DNA of 20,427 nucleotides from Clostridiaceae bacterium (GTDB lineage Bacteria > Bacillota > Clostridia > Oscillospirales > Acutalibacteraceae). The notes under the pieces are model-generated. The model saw only the letters and a program-made list of their open reading frames with translations. It was not told the DNA's origin and did not search any database. Shown piece by piece: positions 7,723-14,343 of this stretch (position 1 is the stretch's first letter; each line of letters begins with the position of its first letter). Location of the stretch: contig JAEDIL010000022.1 of assembly GCA_016292455.1 (NCBI GenBank), positions 1 to 20,427 of the forward strand, written 5' to 3'. A program made the translations under genes and the position numbers.

Positions 7723-9654
7723 TTATTTTGTGAAAAATCTTACAAGCTCAACGATCATTGAGGCAAATGGCCAGACGATATTATAAATCATTTCAAACAG
7801 ACTGTTAATTCCCGTTTTTTTGAGAATCACGTTGGTTTTATCGTCAAGGTGCTTGTTGAAATTGCTTGAAATGTCTGCATCAACAAACGGGTTTTCGCTG
7901 TCATACTCAGCTGCGGAACCGTTCATAATTGTAAAATTAAAAAGCCTTTCACCCATCGGCGTCGGACTGCCGACAAGAACATAATCAACAACCAAATCAA
8001 AATTTGCCTTTGAAACCGCAGGAATTTCACCCTTAAAGCCGATTTCAACGCTTTCGCCCGGTTCAAGGACCTTTGTGAAAAGCGAATCATTGAAACGGAT
8101 TTCAACACCGCGGGCAGAAACGGACATTATCTTCATTTTGTATTTTTCCGAAAGATTCTTTATGACAACCGCAGTGTCTTTTGAGTCTGCATAACCCTCA
8201 GTGCTGTTGTTGAACGCAGCATGAACCGAGTGGGATTTATTTGTGGTTGCATGGAACTGAGGGTATTCGGCAGACGAATGAACGTCTTTGATTTTTTCGG
8301 TAAGAACAAGCGTTTTGAGAAGTTGCGCGGTATAAGGATCTTTATATATCATTCCATGGTAAAAATTCTCAACGAACCATGTATGTTCCGGAAGGTATGA
8401 CGTTGAAGCGTCAACCGTCATTGACGGAGAAACCTGGTAAAAGCCTGTGTCAATTTTCTGCGAATAGCCGTCTGCGAAGCGCTTTCCCAAAGGCGTGGCA
8501 GTTGCCCCGGTTGAAGATGCGATTGTAATAATTCCGTCAGAGCTTTCATTGAGACCGGTGACAACCTTGTTGTCATAACCGGCAATTATATATACATCAG
8601 TTCCCGCCTTCTGAGCCCGTTTGAATCCGTTTGAGAAATCGGGCATAACTTCATAATGCATGTAATCGCTCTTTCTGATAAGCTCAGCGCTTTCAACGGG
8701 ATCAAGGAGCTTTTCTTTGAGAGCTTCATAGTATTCAGTCGGACAAAAGTCCCAGATACTGCCCCAATAGCCGAGAACATCAAAAATATACGGAACCATT
8801 GCGTTGAGCACTTCATCAAGGAAACCAAGCTCATTCGCTCTGACAAGCCAGTTATAGTCGGTTTCTTCCATCATGCCATGCTCGACAAAAGTAAGCAATC
8901 CTTTTTCATCAAACTCGATATTTCCTGCAAGAATATTATATGCAAGACCTGCACCTCCGAGAGCCGGAACGGTCATAACGGCGTTGTTGACATCGCCCTT
9001 CTCGCCGTAAAGGGTCAGATATGTTCCCGTCACCTGACCGCCATGAGAAACGGCAAAAATATTGACTTTGTCTTTCCCGGTGTATTCTTTGACGGACTGA
9101 ATGAACTCATCGAGCTGTTTTGCGCAGAAAGGCGCTCCCATTCTGAAATCACAGTTGAAATTGAAAATATTTTCATCACCGATGTAACCGGCATATTCGC
9201 CCATTATTTCGGTTTCGTGCTGATATATAAGGTCTCCGTCATATTTTTTGAGCATTTCAGCGCGGTTGCTTTCCTCGGCAGTTACGCAGTATCTTTGAAG
9301 CGGATAGACGCTTGAACCGTCCGGATTACACGCCATGTCATAATACAGCTTTGCAAATTCACGGCCGACAGTTTCGCCGAGCGCCTTTCCGTTGCCTGTT
9401 GCAAGTGCCCCGATATTGATTCCGACTTCAACAATGTTTTTCAGAACGGCGGAAATGATTTCATTGAAATCAACTCCCCACACATGAACCTTGTTGCCGT
9501 TTTCATCAATTCTGTACTGTGCAGAAGAGCTGTATCCGGGAACAACAATAACCGGATAGCCGTTATATTCGTTCACATCAAAACCGGCAAAAGCCACTGT
9601 GACAGATGAACAGAGCAAGAGCAGACAAAGCAAAACAGAAAGCAGTTTTTTCAT
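7723..9654 (-). CDS. Secreted lipase-like alpha/beta hydrolase
   Basis: 643-residue exported protein. Residues 1-23 are a typical signal peptide (MKK, Leu-rich core, AFA cleavage). The hydrolase begins at once with IVVPGYSSS (36-44), the oxyanion-loop motif of lipases. Nucleophile elbow AVSHGG places Ser203 in an A-x-S-x-G context, as in Bacillus LipA-type and some LCAT/PGAP1-like enzymes. DGIITIASS (Asp373) resembles the acid motif of LCAT-like lipases; Asp361 in AGYDNKV is an alternative. His433 in NFYHGM could complete the triad. Residues 455-600 look like a beta-rich module of unknown role, and the last 25 residues are hydrophobic or amphipathic (IVWPFASMIVELVRFF), perhaps membrane-binding. 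No LPxTG signal. ATG start with GGAGG 7 bases upstream. Monocistronic, with its own promoter. Probable substrate is a lipid or acyl ester; not proven. Confidence 0.75.
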   Translation of the reverse strand: MKKLLSVLLCLLLLCSSVTVAFAGFDVNEYNGYPVIVVPGYSSSAQYRIDENGNKVHVWGVDFNEIISAVLKNIVEVGINIGALATGNGKALGETVGREFAKLYYDMACNPDGSSVYPLQRYCVTAEESNRAEMLKKYDGDLIYQHETEIMGEYAGYIGDENIFNFNCDFRMGAPFCAKQLDEFIQSVKEYTGKDKVNIFAVSHGGQVTGTYLTLYGEKGDVNNAVMTVPALGGAGLAYNILAGNIEFDEKGLLTFVEHGMMEETDYNWLVRANELGFLDEVLNAMVPYIFDVLGYWGSIWDFCPTEYYEALKEKLLDPVESAELIRKSDYMHYEVMPDFSNGFKRAQKAGTDVYIIAGYDNKVVTGLNESSDGIITIASSTGATATPLGKRFADGYSQKIDTGFYQVSPSMTVDASTSYLPEHTWFVENFYHGMIYKDPYTAQLLKTLVLTEKIKDVHSSAEYPQFHATTNKSHSVHAAFNNSTEGYADSKDTAVVIKNLSEKYKMKIMSVSARGVEIRFNDSLFTKVLEPGESVEIGFKGEIPAVSKANFDLVVDYVLVGSPTPMGERLFNFTIMNGSAAEYDSENPFVDADISSNFNKHLDDKTNVILKKTGINSLFEMIYNIVWPFASMIVELVRFFTK

Positions 9655-9699
9655 ATTTTTTCCTCCCCGGCGTTATGGAGCCGTTAAATCTATCAGCTA

Positions 9700-9728
9700 A
9701 TTCTATCATCGAATGTATGTCTTTACAA
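9700..9728 (-). promoter_or_regulatory. Promoter of the lipase-like gene
   Basis: Minus strand -35 TTGTAA (9723-9728), 17-base spacer, -10 TAGAAT (9700-9705). It lies about 45 bases upstream of the ATG and directly after the terminator of the preceding operon, so the gene is probably transcribed on its own. Confidence 0.65.
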
Positions 9729-9750
9729 TGATATTCAATTAAACCGAGTT

Positions 9751-9794
9751 AAAAAAACAGCCGACTTTTTTGTAACAAACAACAAAAAGTCGGC
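9751..9794 (-). terminator. Rho-independent terminator of the phosphohexomutase/small-protein operon
   Basis: An 11-bp perfect stem (GCCGACTTTTT with AAAAAGTCGGC, 13-base loop) followed on the minus strand by TGTTTTTTT. It starts 24 bases after the small-protein stop. The stem is also followed by a T-rich stretch on the plus strand, so it could work weakly in both directions. Confidence 0.88.
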
Positions 9795-9817
9795 AATAGT
9801 TTTATTTTTGTTGCCAA

Positions 9818-10051
9818 TCAATTCTTCTTTTTGAGCTTCGGAAGAACAAGGCAGGCAACAATCGCAAGCACAGCCGCAGCGATAAGCGCTATCGGAACGA
9901 TAGTGTCAAGGTCATTGTCTCCCGTTGACGGGGCAGCTGTAACTGTCGCGGCGTCTGACGCAAAGACCTGAACCAAAACCGCCACACCGCTGAGAAGCAT
10001 GAGCGCTGCAAGAACAATGCAAATTATCTTTACCATTTTTTTGGGAAGCAT
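9818..10051 (-). CDS. Small exported or membrane protein with a sortase-signal-like C-terminus
   Basis: 77 residues, not assigned to a family. Residues 7-32 are a hydrophobic segment after a basic start (MLPKKMVK), readable as a signal peptide or first transmembrane helix. A short Ala/Thr-rich stretch leads to APSTGDND (40-47), then a hydrophobic helix (51-70) and a basic tail (KLKKKN). This order of xPxTGD, hydrophobic span and positive tail is that of a cell-wall sorting signal, but almost no mature protein would remain between the two hydrophobic parts. The alternative is a two-helix membrane hairpin. GGAAGG lies 7 bases before the ATG. The gene begins 14 bases after the phosphohexomutase stop and ahead of the shared terminator, so it is cotranscribed. 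No Cys motif or known toxin pattern is seen. Confidence 0.75.
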   Translation of the reverse strand: MLPKKMVKIICIVLAALMLLSGVAVLVQVFASDAATVTAAPSTGDNDLDTIVPIALIAAAVLAIVACLVLPKLKKKN

Positions 10052-10065
10052 AATGCAACCTTCCT

Positions 10066-11781
10066 TTATTTTAAGTATTTTTCCATGTCATCAGAAAGAG
10101 CGGTATATATATTTTCCGCCTCATCGGCGTCCGTTCCTCTTGCAGTAAAATAAACCTTGATTTTCGGCTCGGTTCCGCTGGGACGGATTATGACACCGTT
10201 TGCGCCTTCAAGCGAGTATGACAGGACATTGGATTTCGGAAGCCCGATGGCAGAAGCTTCACCCGTTGCAAGATTCCTGCACTCGCCCGTCTTATAGTCG
10301 GAAGCGACAAGAACCTTGTATCCGGCGATTGAAACAGGGCTGTTGTTCCTGAGCGTATCCATTATCTGAATCATTTTTTCCATTCCGCTTTCGCCCTTGA
10401 ATTCAAAGCTCTGAACGCGATTCAGATAGAAGCCGTGCTCGGCATATATTTCCTGCATTTTTTCATAAAGGCTTATGCCTTTGGATTTATAGTATGCCGC
10501 CATTTCGCAGATAAGGGTAGAAGCAACAACAGCGTCCTTATCTCTTGCATGAATACCGGAAAGGTAGCCATAGCTTTCTTCCATTCCGACAACAAAGCGG
10601 TCTGCTTCACCTTTTGCTTCAAGCGCAGTGATATACTCACCGATATACTTGAATCCGGTCAGCAGTTTTGTCACCGAAGCGGCGTATTTCGATGCAACAA
10701 CGTCAACGAGGTCAGTAGTTACGAAAGACTTGACAACAACGGCTTTTTCCGGAAGAATTCCGAGCTCTTTTCTTCTCGAAAGCAGATATTCCGCAAGCAG
10801 AACGCCGACTTCGTTACCTGTCATGAGCTTATATTCTCCGTCATCGAGCACGGCAATTCCGACTCTGTCGCAATCCGGATCGGTTGCAAGAAGGAGATCT
10901 GCCTTATACTGCCCGGTCATTCTGATTGCCTCTTCAAAAACCTGCTTGATTTCCGGATTCGGATACGGGCAGGTAGGAAAGTTCCCGTCCGGAAGCTCCT
11001 GTTTTTTGACAACGCTGACATTTTTAATTCCTATACGCTCAAGCATTGCGCGAACGTGCTTGTTACCGGTTCCGTTAAGCGGTGTGTATATTACACGAAG
11101 GTCGCTTTTCGCAGCAATATCTTTTGAAAGGCAGCAGCTTTCAACGCAGGCGTAAAACTTTTCAATGAGGTCATCACCGATATATTCAACAATTCCCTTT
11201 TCAACCGCGGCTTCAAAATCCATAGTCCTGATTCCGGAAAACATATCCGTTTTCTGAATAAACCCGTAGGTTCTCGCCGCCGCTTCATCAGTCATCTGAT
11301 AGCCTTCCGGATCATAGCACTTGTAGCCGTTATATTCAGCAGGGTTGTGACTGGCAGTAATAATTATTCCGCCCTTGCATTTAAGCTCCCTGACTGCAAA
11401 AGAAAGCATCGGAGTCGGAACAAGTTCAGGGTAAAACCAGACCTTGATTCCGTTCGCAGCAAGAACGCCGGCGGCAAATTTGGCAAATTCGCAAGACTTG
11501 ATTCTTGAATCATATGCAATGGCAACGGAAGGACTGTCATATTCATCAAGAAGATAAGAAGCAAGTCCCTGAGTCGCCTGACCGACCGTATAAACATTCA
11601 TTCGGTTTGTTCCGGCACCGATAACACCGCGCAGACCGGCAGTGCCGAATTCAAGATTTCTGTAAAAGCGGTCATTGATTTCCTCGGTTTTCCCCTTAAT
11701 TGACAAAAGCTCACTTTGAAGGTCAGGGTCGGCAACAGCCATTTCACACCAGCGTGTATAAAGTGCATTTATATCGTTCAT
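10066..11781 (-). CDS. Phosphoglucomutase/phosphomannomutase (alpha-D-phosphohexomutase family)
   Basis: Interconverts hexose 1- and 6-phosphates (glucose, possibly mannose), supplying sugar nucleotides for wall and capsule synthesis. 571 residues, matching the long PgcA/PGM2-like bacterial type. Signatures in order: FGTAGLRG (45-52); phosphoserine loop TASHNPAEYNG with Ser144; metal-binding DPDCDR with Asp301, Asp303 and Asp305; sugar-binding GMEESYG (399-405); phosphate-binding RPSGTEPK (532-539). The ATG at 11781 has GGAGG 6 bases upstream; a TTG two codons earlier is in frame but poorly placed. It has its own promoter and is followed after 14 bases by the small-protein gene. Whether glucose or mannose phosphate is preferred cannot be told; GEESYG-type loops usually favour glucose. 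Confidence 0.93.
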   Translation of the reverse strand: MNDINALYTRWCEMAVADPDLQSELLSIKGKTEEINDRFYRNLEFGTAGLRGVIGAGTNRMNVYTVGQATQGLASYLLDEYDSPSVAIAYDSRIKSCEFAKFAAGVLAANGIKVWFYPELVPTPMLSFAVRELKCKGGIIITASHNPAEYNGYKCYDPEGYQMTDEAAARTYGFIQKTDMFSGIRTMDFEAAVEKGIVEYIGDDLIEKFYACVESCCLSKDIAAKSDLRVIYTPLNGTGNKHVRAMLERIGIKNVSVVKKQELPDGNFPTCPYPNPEIKQVFEEAIRMTGQYKADLLLATDPDCDRVGIAVLDDGEYKLMTGNEVGVLLAEYLLSRRKELGILPEKAVVVKSFVTTDLVDVVASKYAASVTKLLTGFKYIGEYITALEAKGEADRFVVGMEESYGYLSGIHARDKDAVVASTLICEMAAYYKSKGISLYEKMQEIYAEHGFYLNRVQSFEFKGESGMEKMIQIMDTLRNNSPVSIAGYKVLVASDYKTGECRNLATGEASAIGLPKSNVLSYSLEGANGVIIRPSGTEPKIKVYFTARGTDADEAENIYTALSDDMEKYLK

Positions 11782-11811
11782 ATACAACCTCCGTTCGTTT
11801 TAATCATCGGT

Positions 11812-11841
11812 ATTTTAACACCGGGCGCAACCACATGTCAA
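11812..11841 (-). promoter_or_regulatory. Promoter of the phosphohexomutase/small-protein operon
   Basis: Minus strand -35 TTGACA (11836-11841), 18-base spacer, -10 TAAAAT (11812-11817), about 30 bases upstream of the ATG. It lies 13 bases past the T-tract of the SRP-operon terminator, marking a clean boundary between the two transcription units. Confidence 0.8.
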
Positions 11842-11854
11842 TAGCGAAAACTGT

Positions 11855-11889
11855 CAAAAAAACGGGAACCGCTCAAACGATTCCCGTTT
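11855..11889 (-). terminator. Rho-independent terminator of the ylxM-ffh-rpsP-khpA operon
   Basis: Nine-base-pair stem AAACGGGAA / TTCCCGTTT (12-base loop) whose minus-strand 3' side continues into a run of seven T. It starts about 10 bases after the khpA stop, so the operon ends with khpA. Confidence 0.9.
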
Positions 11890-11898
11890 CATTTGAAA

Positions 11899-12132
11899 TC
11901 AGTCGATCTCGACCATGATTTTCTGATCGTTCCTGTTGGCGGTTGCACGCATTACAGTCCGGATAGCTTTTGCAATTCTGCCTTGCTTTCCGATAACTCT
12001 GCCCATATCGTCAGCAGCAACATGAAGGTGATACACAATTACGCCTTCATCGTTGATGTCGTCAACGTCAACAGTTACCTTTTCCGGCTCGTCAACAAGT
12101 CCGGCCGCAATTGTAACGAGTAACTCTTTCAA
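11899..12132 (-). CDS. khpA: KH-domain RNA-binding protein KhpA (YlqC family)
   Basis: 77-residue single KH domain. The RNA-binding GxxG loop is GKQG in RVIGKQGRIAKAIRTV, and the start KELLVTIAAGLV is typical of the family. In Bacillota KhpA pairs with KhpB/Jag and acts as an RNA chaperone linked to cell elongation and division. I chose TTG at 12132 because GGAGG lies 8 bases upstream and because homologues begin MKELL; starting at 12147 would place the start inside that ribosome binding site. It follows rpsP by 17 bases and is the last gene before the terminator. Confidence 0.93.
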   Translation of the reverse strand: MKELLVTIAAGLVDEPEKVTVDVDDINDEGVIVYHLHVAADDMGRVIGKQGRIAKAIRTVMRATANRNDQKIMVEID

Positions 12133-12149
12133 GGCGAGTACCTCCAAAC

Positions 12150-12395
12150 TTATTTAATGATTTCGCACTTTTTGAGCAAAGCCTTAACTGTGTCGGTCGG
12201 CTGTGCACCGTTAGCGATCCACTTCTGAGCCTTTTCAGCGTCAATTTTGAGTTCAACGGGCTCTCTCATCGGATTGTAATAGCCGATTTCTTCAATGAAA
12301 CGTCCGTCACGGGGATATCTTGAATCCGCAACAACTACACGATAGAACGGTGCCTTTTTTGCGCCCATACGGCGAAGTCTGATTTTTACTGCCAT
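12150..12395 (-). CDS. rpsP: 30S ribosomal protein S16
   Basis: 81 residues, a normal S16 length, opening AVKIRLRRMGAKKAPFYRVVV-like with the conserved core SRYPRDGRFIEEIGYYNP (residues about 28-45). Binds 16S rRNA early in 30S assembly. The ATG at 12395 has a strong GGAGGTAAC site; an in-frame TTG five codons upstream is inside it. Placed after ffh and before khpA, the standard order in Bacillota. The gap of about 100 bases after ffh is the longest within this operon and contains an inverted repeat. Confidence 0.97.
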   Translation of the reverse strand: MAVKIRLRRMGAKKAPFYRVVVADSRYPRDGRFIEEIGYYNPMREPVELKIDAEKAQKWIANGAQPTDTVKALLKKCEIIK

Positions 12396-12434
12396 TTTTG
12401 TTACCTCCAAAAATATATGAAAAATAATTTATTG

Positions 12435-12468
12435 AACACGCGTTATAATTGCAATTTTAAGGCGTGTT
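12435..12468. repeat. Inverted repeat in the ffh-rpsP gap
   Basis: AACACGC and GCGTGTT form a 7-bp stem around a 20-base AT-rich loop. On the minus strand it is followed by AATAAATTATTTTT, not a clean T-run. It could be a weak attenuator, an mRNA processing site or a ribosomal-protein binding site that lets rpsP be expressed differently from ffh. Function is unproven. Confidence 0.35.
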
Positions 12469-12494
12469 GTATACCATTGGAAATGCCCGCAAAA

Positions 12495-13868
12495 TCACAT
12501 CGGGAAGCCGGGAGTTCCGGGACCGAAGCCGTTCATTCCGGGCATATTCATCATTTTCCGGCGCATTTTTTTGCTGCTCTTGCCGTTGAACTGCTTGAAC
12601 ATTTTCTGCATCTGGCGATACTGTGCAAGCAGACGGTTGACATCTTCAACCTGCATTCCGCTTCCGGCGGCAATTCTGCGTTTGCGCGAGGATTTGATTA
12701 TGTCGGGCTTTTTTCTTTCGGCAGGAGTCATTGAAAGAATAATTGCCTGCATCCGGTCAAACTGACGCTCATCAACTTCAACGTCATCAATTTTGCGTCC
12801 GATTCCGGGAATCATTTTGAGAAGATCCTTGATTGAACCCATTTTTCGCATCTGCTGAAGCTGGTCAAGAAGATCGTTGAGGTCAAATTTATTCCTGCGG
12901 AGCTTTTGTTCAAGCTCTCTGGCTTTCTTCTCGTCAAGCTCCTGCTCTGCTTTTTCGATGAGGGAAAGCATATCGCCCATTCCGAGAATTCTTGATGCCA
13001 TTCTGTCCGGGTGGAAAACATCAAGATCGCCGAGCTTTTCGCCTGTTCCGACAAACTTGATCGGCTTGCCTGTGACAGCTCTTGCCGAAAGCGCCGCACC
13101 GCCACGGGTATCACCGTCAAGCTTGGTAAGAATCAATCCGTCGATTCCCAGCGCGTCGTTGAACGATGAAGCAACGTTAACGGCGTCCTGACCTGTCATT
13201 GAGTCAACAACAAGCAGAATCTCATGAGGTCTGACCTCGCTTTTGATGTTTTTCAACTCGGTCATGAGCTCCTCGTCAACGTGCAGACGACCGGCTGTAT
13301 CAAGAAACACATAGTCATAGCCGTGGTCTTTCGCAAGCGAAACAGCGTTCTTTGCAATTTCAACCGGATTGATCTGACCCATTTCAAAAACAGGAACACC
13401 GGCTTTCTCGCCGACAACCTGAAGCTGCTTGATTGCAGCCGGACGATAGACGTCACAGGCAACAAGAAGCGGTCTGTGGCCCTGATTTTTGAGCATGAGC
13501 GCAAGCTTTGCGCTGTGAGTGGTTTTACCTGAACCCTGAAGACCGCACATCATTACAATTGTGGGCGGATGATTCGCAGTATTAAGACGGGCTTTGGTTC
13601 CGCCCATGAGGTTCGTCAATTCCTCATTAACGATTTTGATGACCATTTGAGACGGTGTAAGACTTTCCATGACCTTTGCGCCGATGGCACGCTCAGTGAC
13701 TGTTTTGGTAAAGTTCTTGGCAACCTTATAGTTGACGTCTGCTTCAAGCAAAGCAAGACGAACCTCTCGCATGGCATCTTTGACATCGCTTTCAGTGAGC
13801 GAACCCTTGCTTTTCAGCCGCTTAAACGCAGCTTCAAGGCGTTCGGAAAGACCTTCAAATGCCATCAT
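12495..13868 (-). CDS. ffh: Signal recognition particle GTPase Ffh (SRP54)
   Basis: Binds signal sequences of nascent membrane proteins together with the SRP RNA and delivers ribosomes to FtsY at the membrane. 457 residues. N domain 1-95; G domain with P-loop CGLQGSGKTT (about 108-117), DTAGRLHVD (about 190-198) and TKLDGD (about 248-253); methionine-rich M domain from about 295 (GMGDMLSLIEKAEQ) with SRP RNA-binding helix-turn-helix residues RKRRIAAGSG; tail GFGPGTPGFPM. Two adjacent ATGs (13868 and 13865) both fit AAAGGA upstream; homologues start MAFEGL, so the second may be the true one. 18 bases after ylxM, in the usual order. Confidence 0.97.
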   Translation of the reverse strand: MMAFEGLSERLEAAFKRLKSKGSLTESDVKDAMREVRLALLEADVNYKVAKNFTKTVTERAIGAKVMESLTPSQMVIKIVNEELTNLMGGTKARLNTANHPPTIVMMCGLQGSGKTTHSAKLALMLKNQGHRPLLVACDVYRPAAIKQLQVVGEKAGVPVFEMGQINPVEIAKNAVSLAKDHGYDYVFLDTAGRLHVDEELMTELKNIKSEVRPHEILLVVDSMTGQDAVNVASSFNDALGIDGLILTKLDGDTRGGAALSARAVTGKPIKFVGTGEKLGDLDVFHPDRMASRILGMGDMLSLIEKAEQELDEKKARELEQKLRRNKFDLNDLLDQLQQMRKMGSIKDLLKMIPGIGRKIDDVEVDERQFDRMQAIILSMTPAERKKPDIIKSSRKRRIAAGSGMQVEDVNRLLAQYRQMQKMFKQFNGKSSKKMRRKMMNMPGMNGFGPGTPGFPM

Positions 13869-13886
13869 ATCATTCCTTTATCAAAA

Positions 13887-14249
13887 TTATTCAGAAAGCA
13901 TTCTGACAATGACGCCGATTCTCGTTGTTGCGTCATTGATCTCGCGTGAAAGAATCGTTTTCATGTTGACTTCATTGATAATTTCAGTCATGCGGGAAAC
14001 TTCTTCAAGTCCGCTTTTCAGCTCTTCAAAGCGCTTTTTAAGTCCGAGCTTTTCTTCAAACAAAAGAAGCTGAGCTTCGGCGCGCTTGATTGAGTCTCTG
14101 ACGCCCTGACGGGTGATGCCCTCGTTCTGAGCAATCTCGGCAAGCGAAAGGTCATCGTCATAGTAATAAGTGATAAAATCGCGCTGCTTTTCCGTCAGCA
14201 TATCGCCGTAGATGTCATAAAGCATGATAATGTCAAGATCCTTCGCCAT
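13887..14249 (-). CDS. ylxM: YlxM/p13 family SRP-associated DNA-binding protein
   Basis: 120 residues with a sigma-70 region 4-like helix-turn-helix: LTEKQRDFITYYYDDDLSL followed by AEIAQNEGITRQGVRDSIKR (about 36-56). The C-terminal half (60-115) is helical. In Bacillota and Mollicutes ylxM is found directly before ffh; in Streptococcus mutans it has been linked to SRP pathway control. Here it is the first gene of the operon, so it could regulate its own promoter or bind the leader hairpin (inference). ATG start with GAGGGGTGGGG just upstream. Confidence 0.93.
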   Translation of the reverse strand: MAKDLDIIMLYDIYGDMLTEKQRDFITYYYDDDLSLAEIAQNEGITRQGVRDSIKRAEAQLLLFEEKLGLKKRFEELKSGLEEVSRMTEIINEVNMKTILSREINDATTRIGVIVRMLSE

Positions 14250-14272
14250 TGCCCCACCCCTCTCGGTGCAGT

Positions 14273-14296
14273 CTGTAAAGACATATCACTTTACAG
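14273..14296 (-). promoter_or_regulatory. Stem-loop at the 5' end of the SRP-operon leader
   Basis: Perfect 8-bp inverted repeat CTGTAAAG / CTTTACAG with an 8-base loop, beginning 8 bases after the -10 box. If transcription starts near 14298, the transcript begins almost directly with this hairpin. It may protect the mRNA from 5' decay or, as DNA, serve as a dyad operator. No T-run follows, so it is not a terminator. Confidence 0.5.
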
Positions 14297-14304
14297 CGGT
14301 TGCT

Positions 14305-14333
14305 ATTATACTTAACGCACACCAATTTGTCAA
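14305..14333 (-). promoter_or_regulatory. Perfect-consensus sigma-A promoter of the SRP operon
   Basis: Minus strand -35 TTGACA (14328-14333), exactly 17 bases, -10 TATAAT (14305-14310). This is the textbook optimum, in keeping with steady strong expression of ffh and rpsP. It abuts the end of cca (stop 14344-14346). Confidence 0.93.
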
Positions 14334-14343
14334 GTATTTTTTA

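Noticed and set aside
8656..9315. 219-codon open frame on the plus strand
   Set aside because: Antisense to the lipase-like gene, which has a signal peptide, ribosome binding site and catalytic motifs.
10435..11127. 230-codon open frame on the plus strand
   Set aside because: Antisense to the phosphohexomutase, with no ribosome binding site or recognisable domain.
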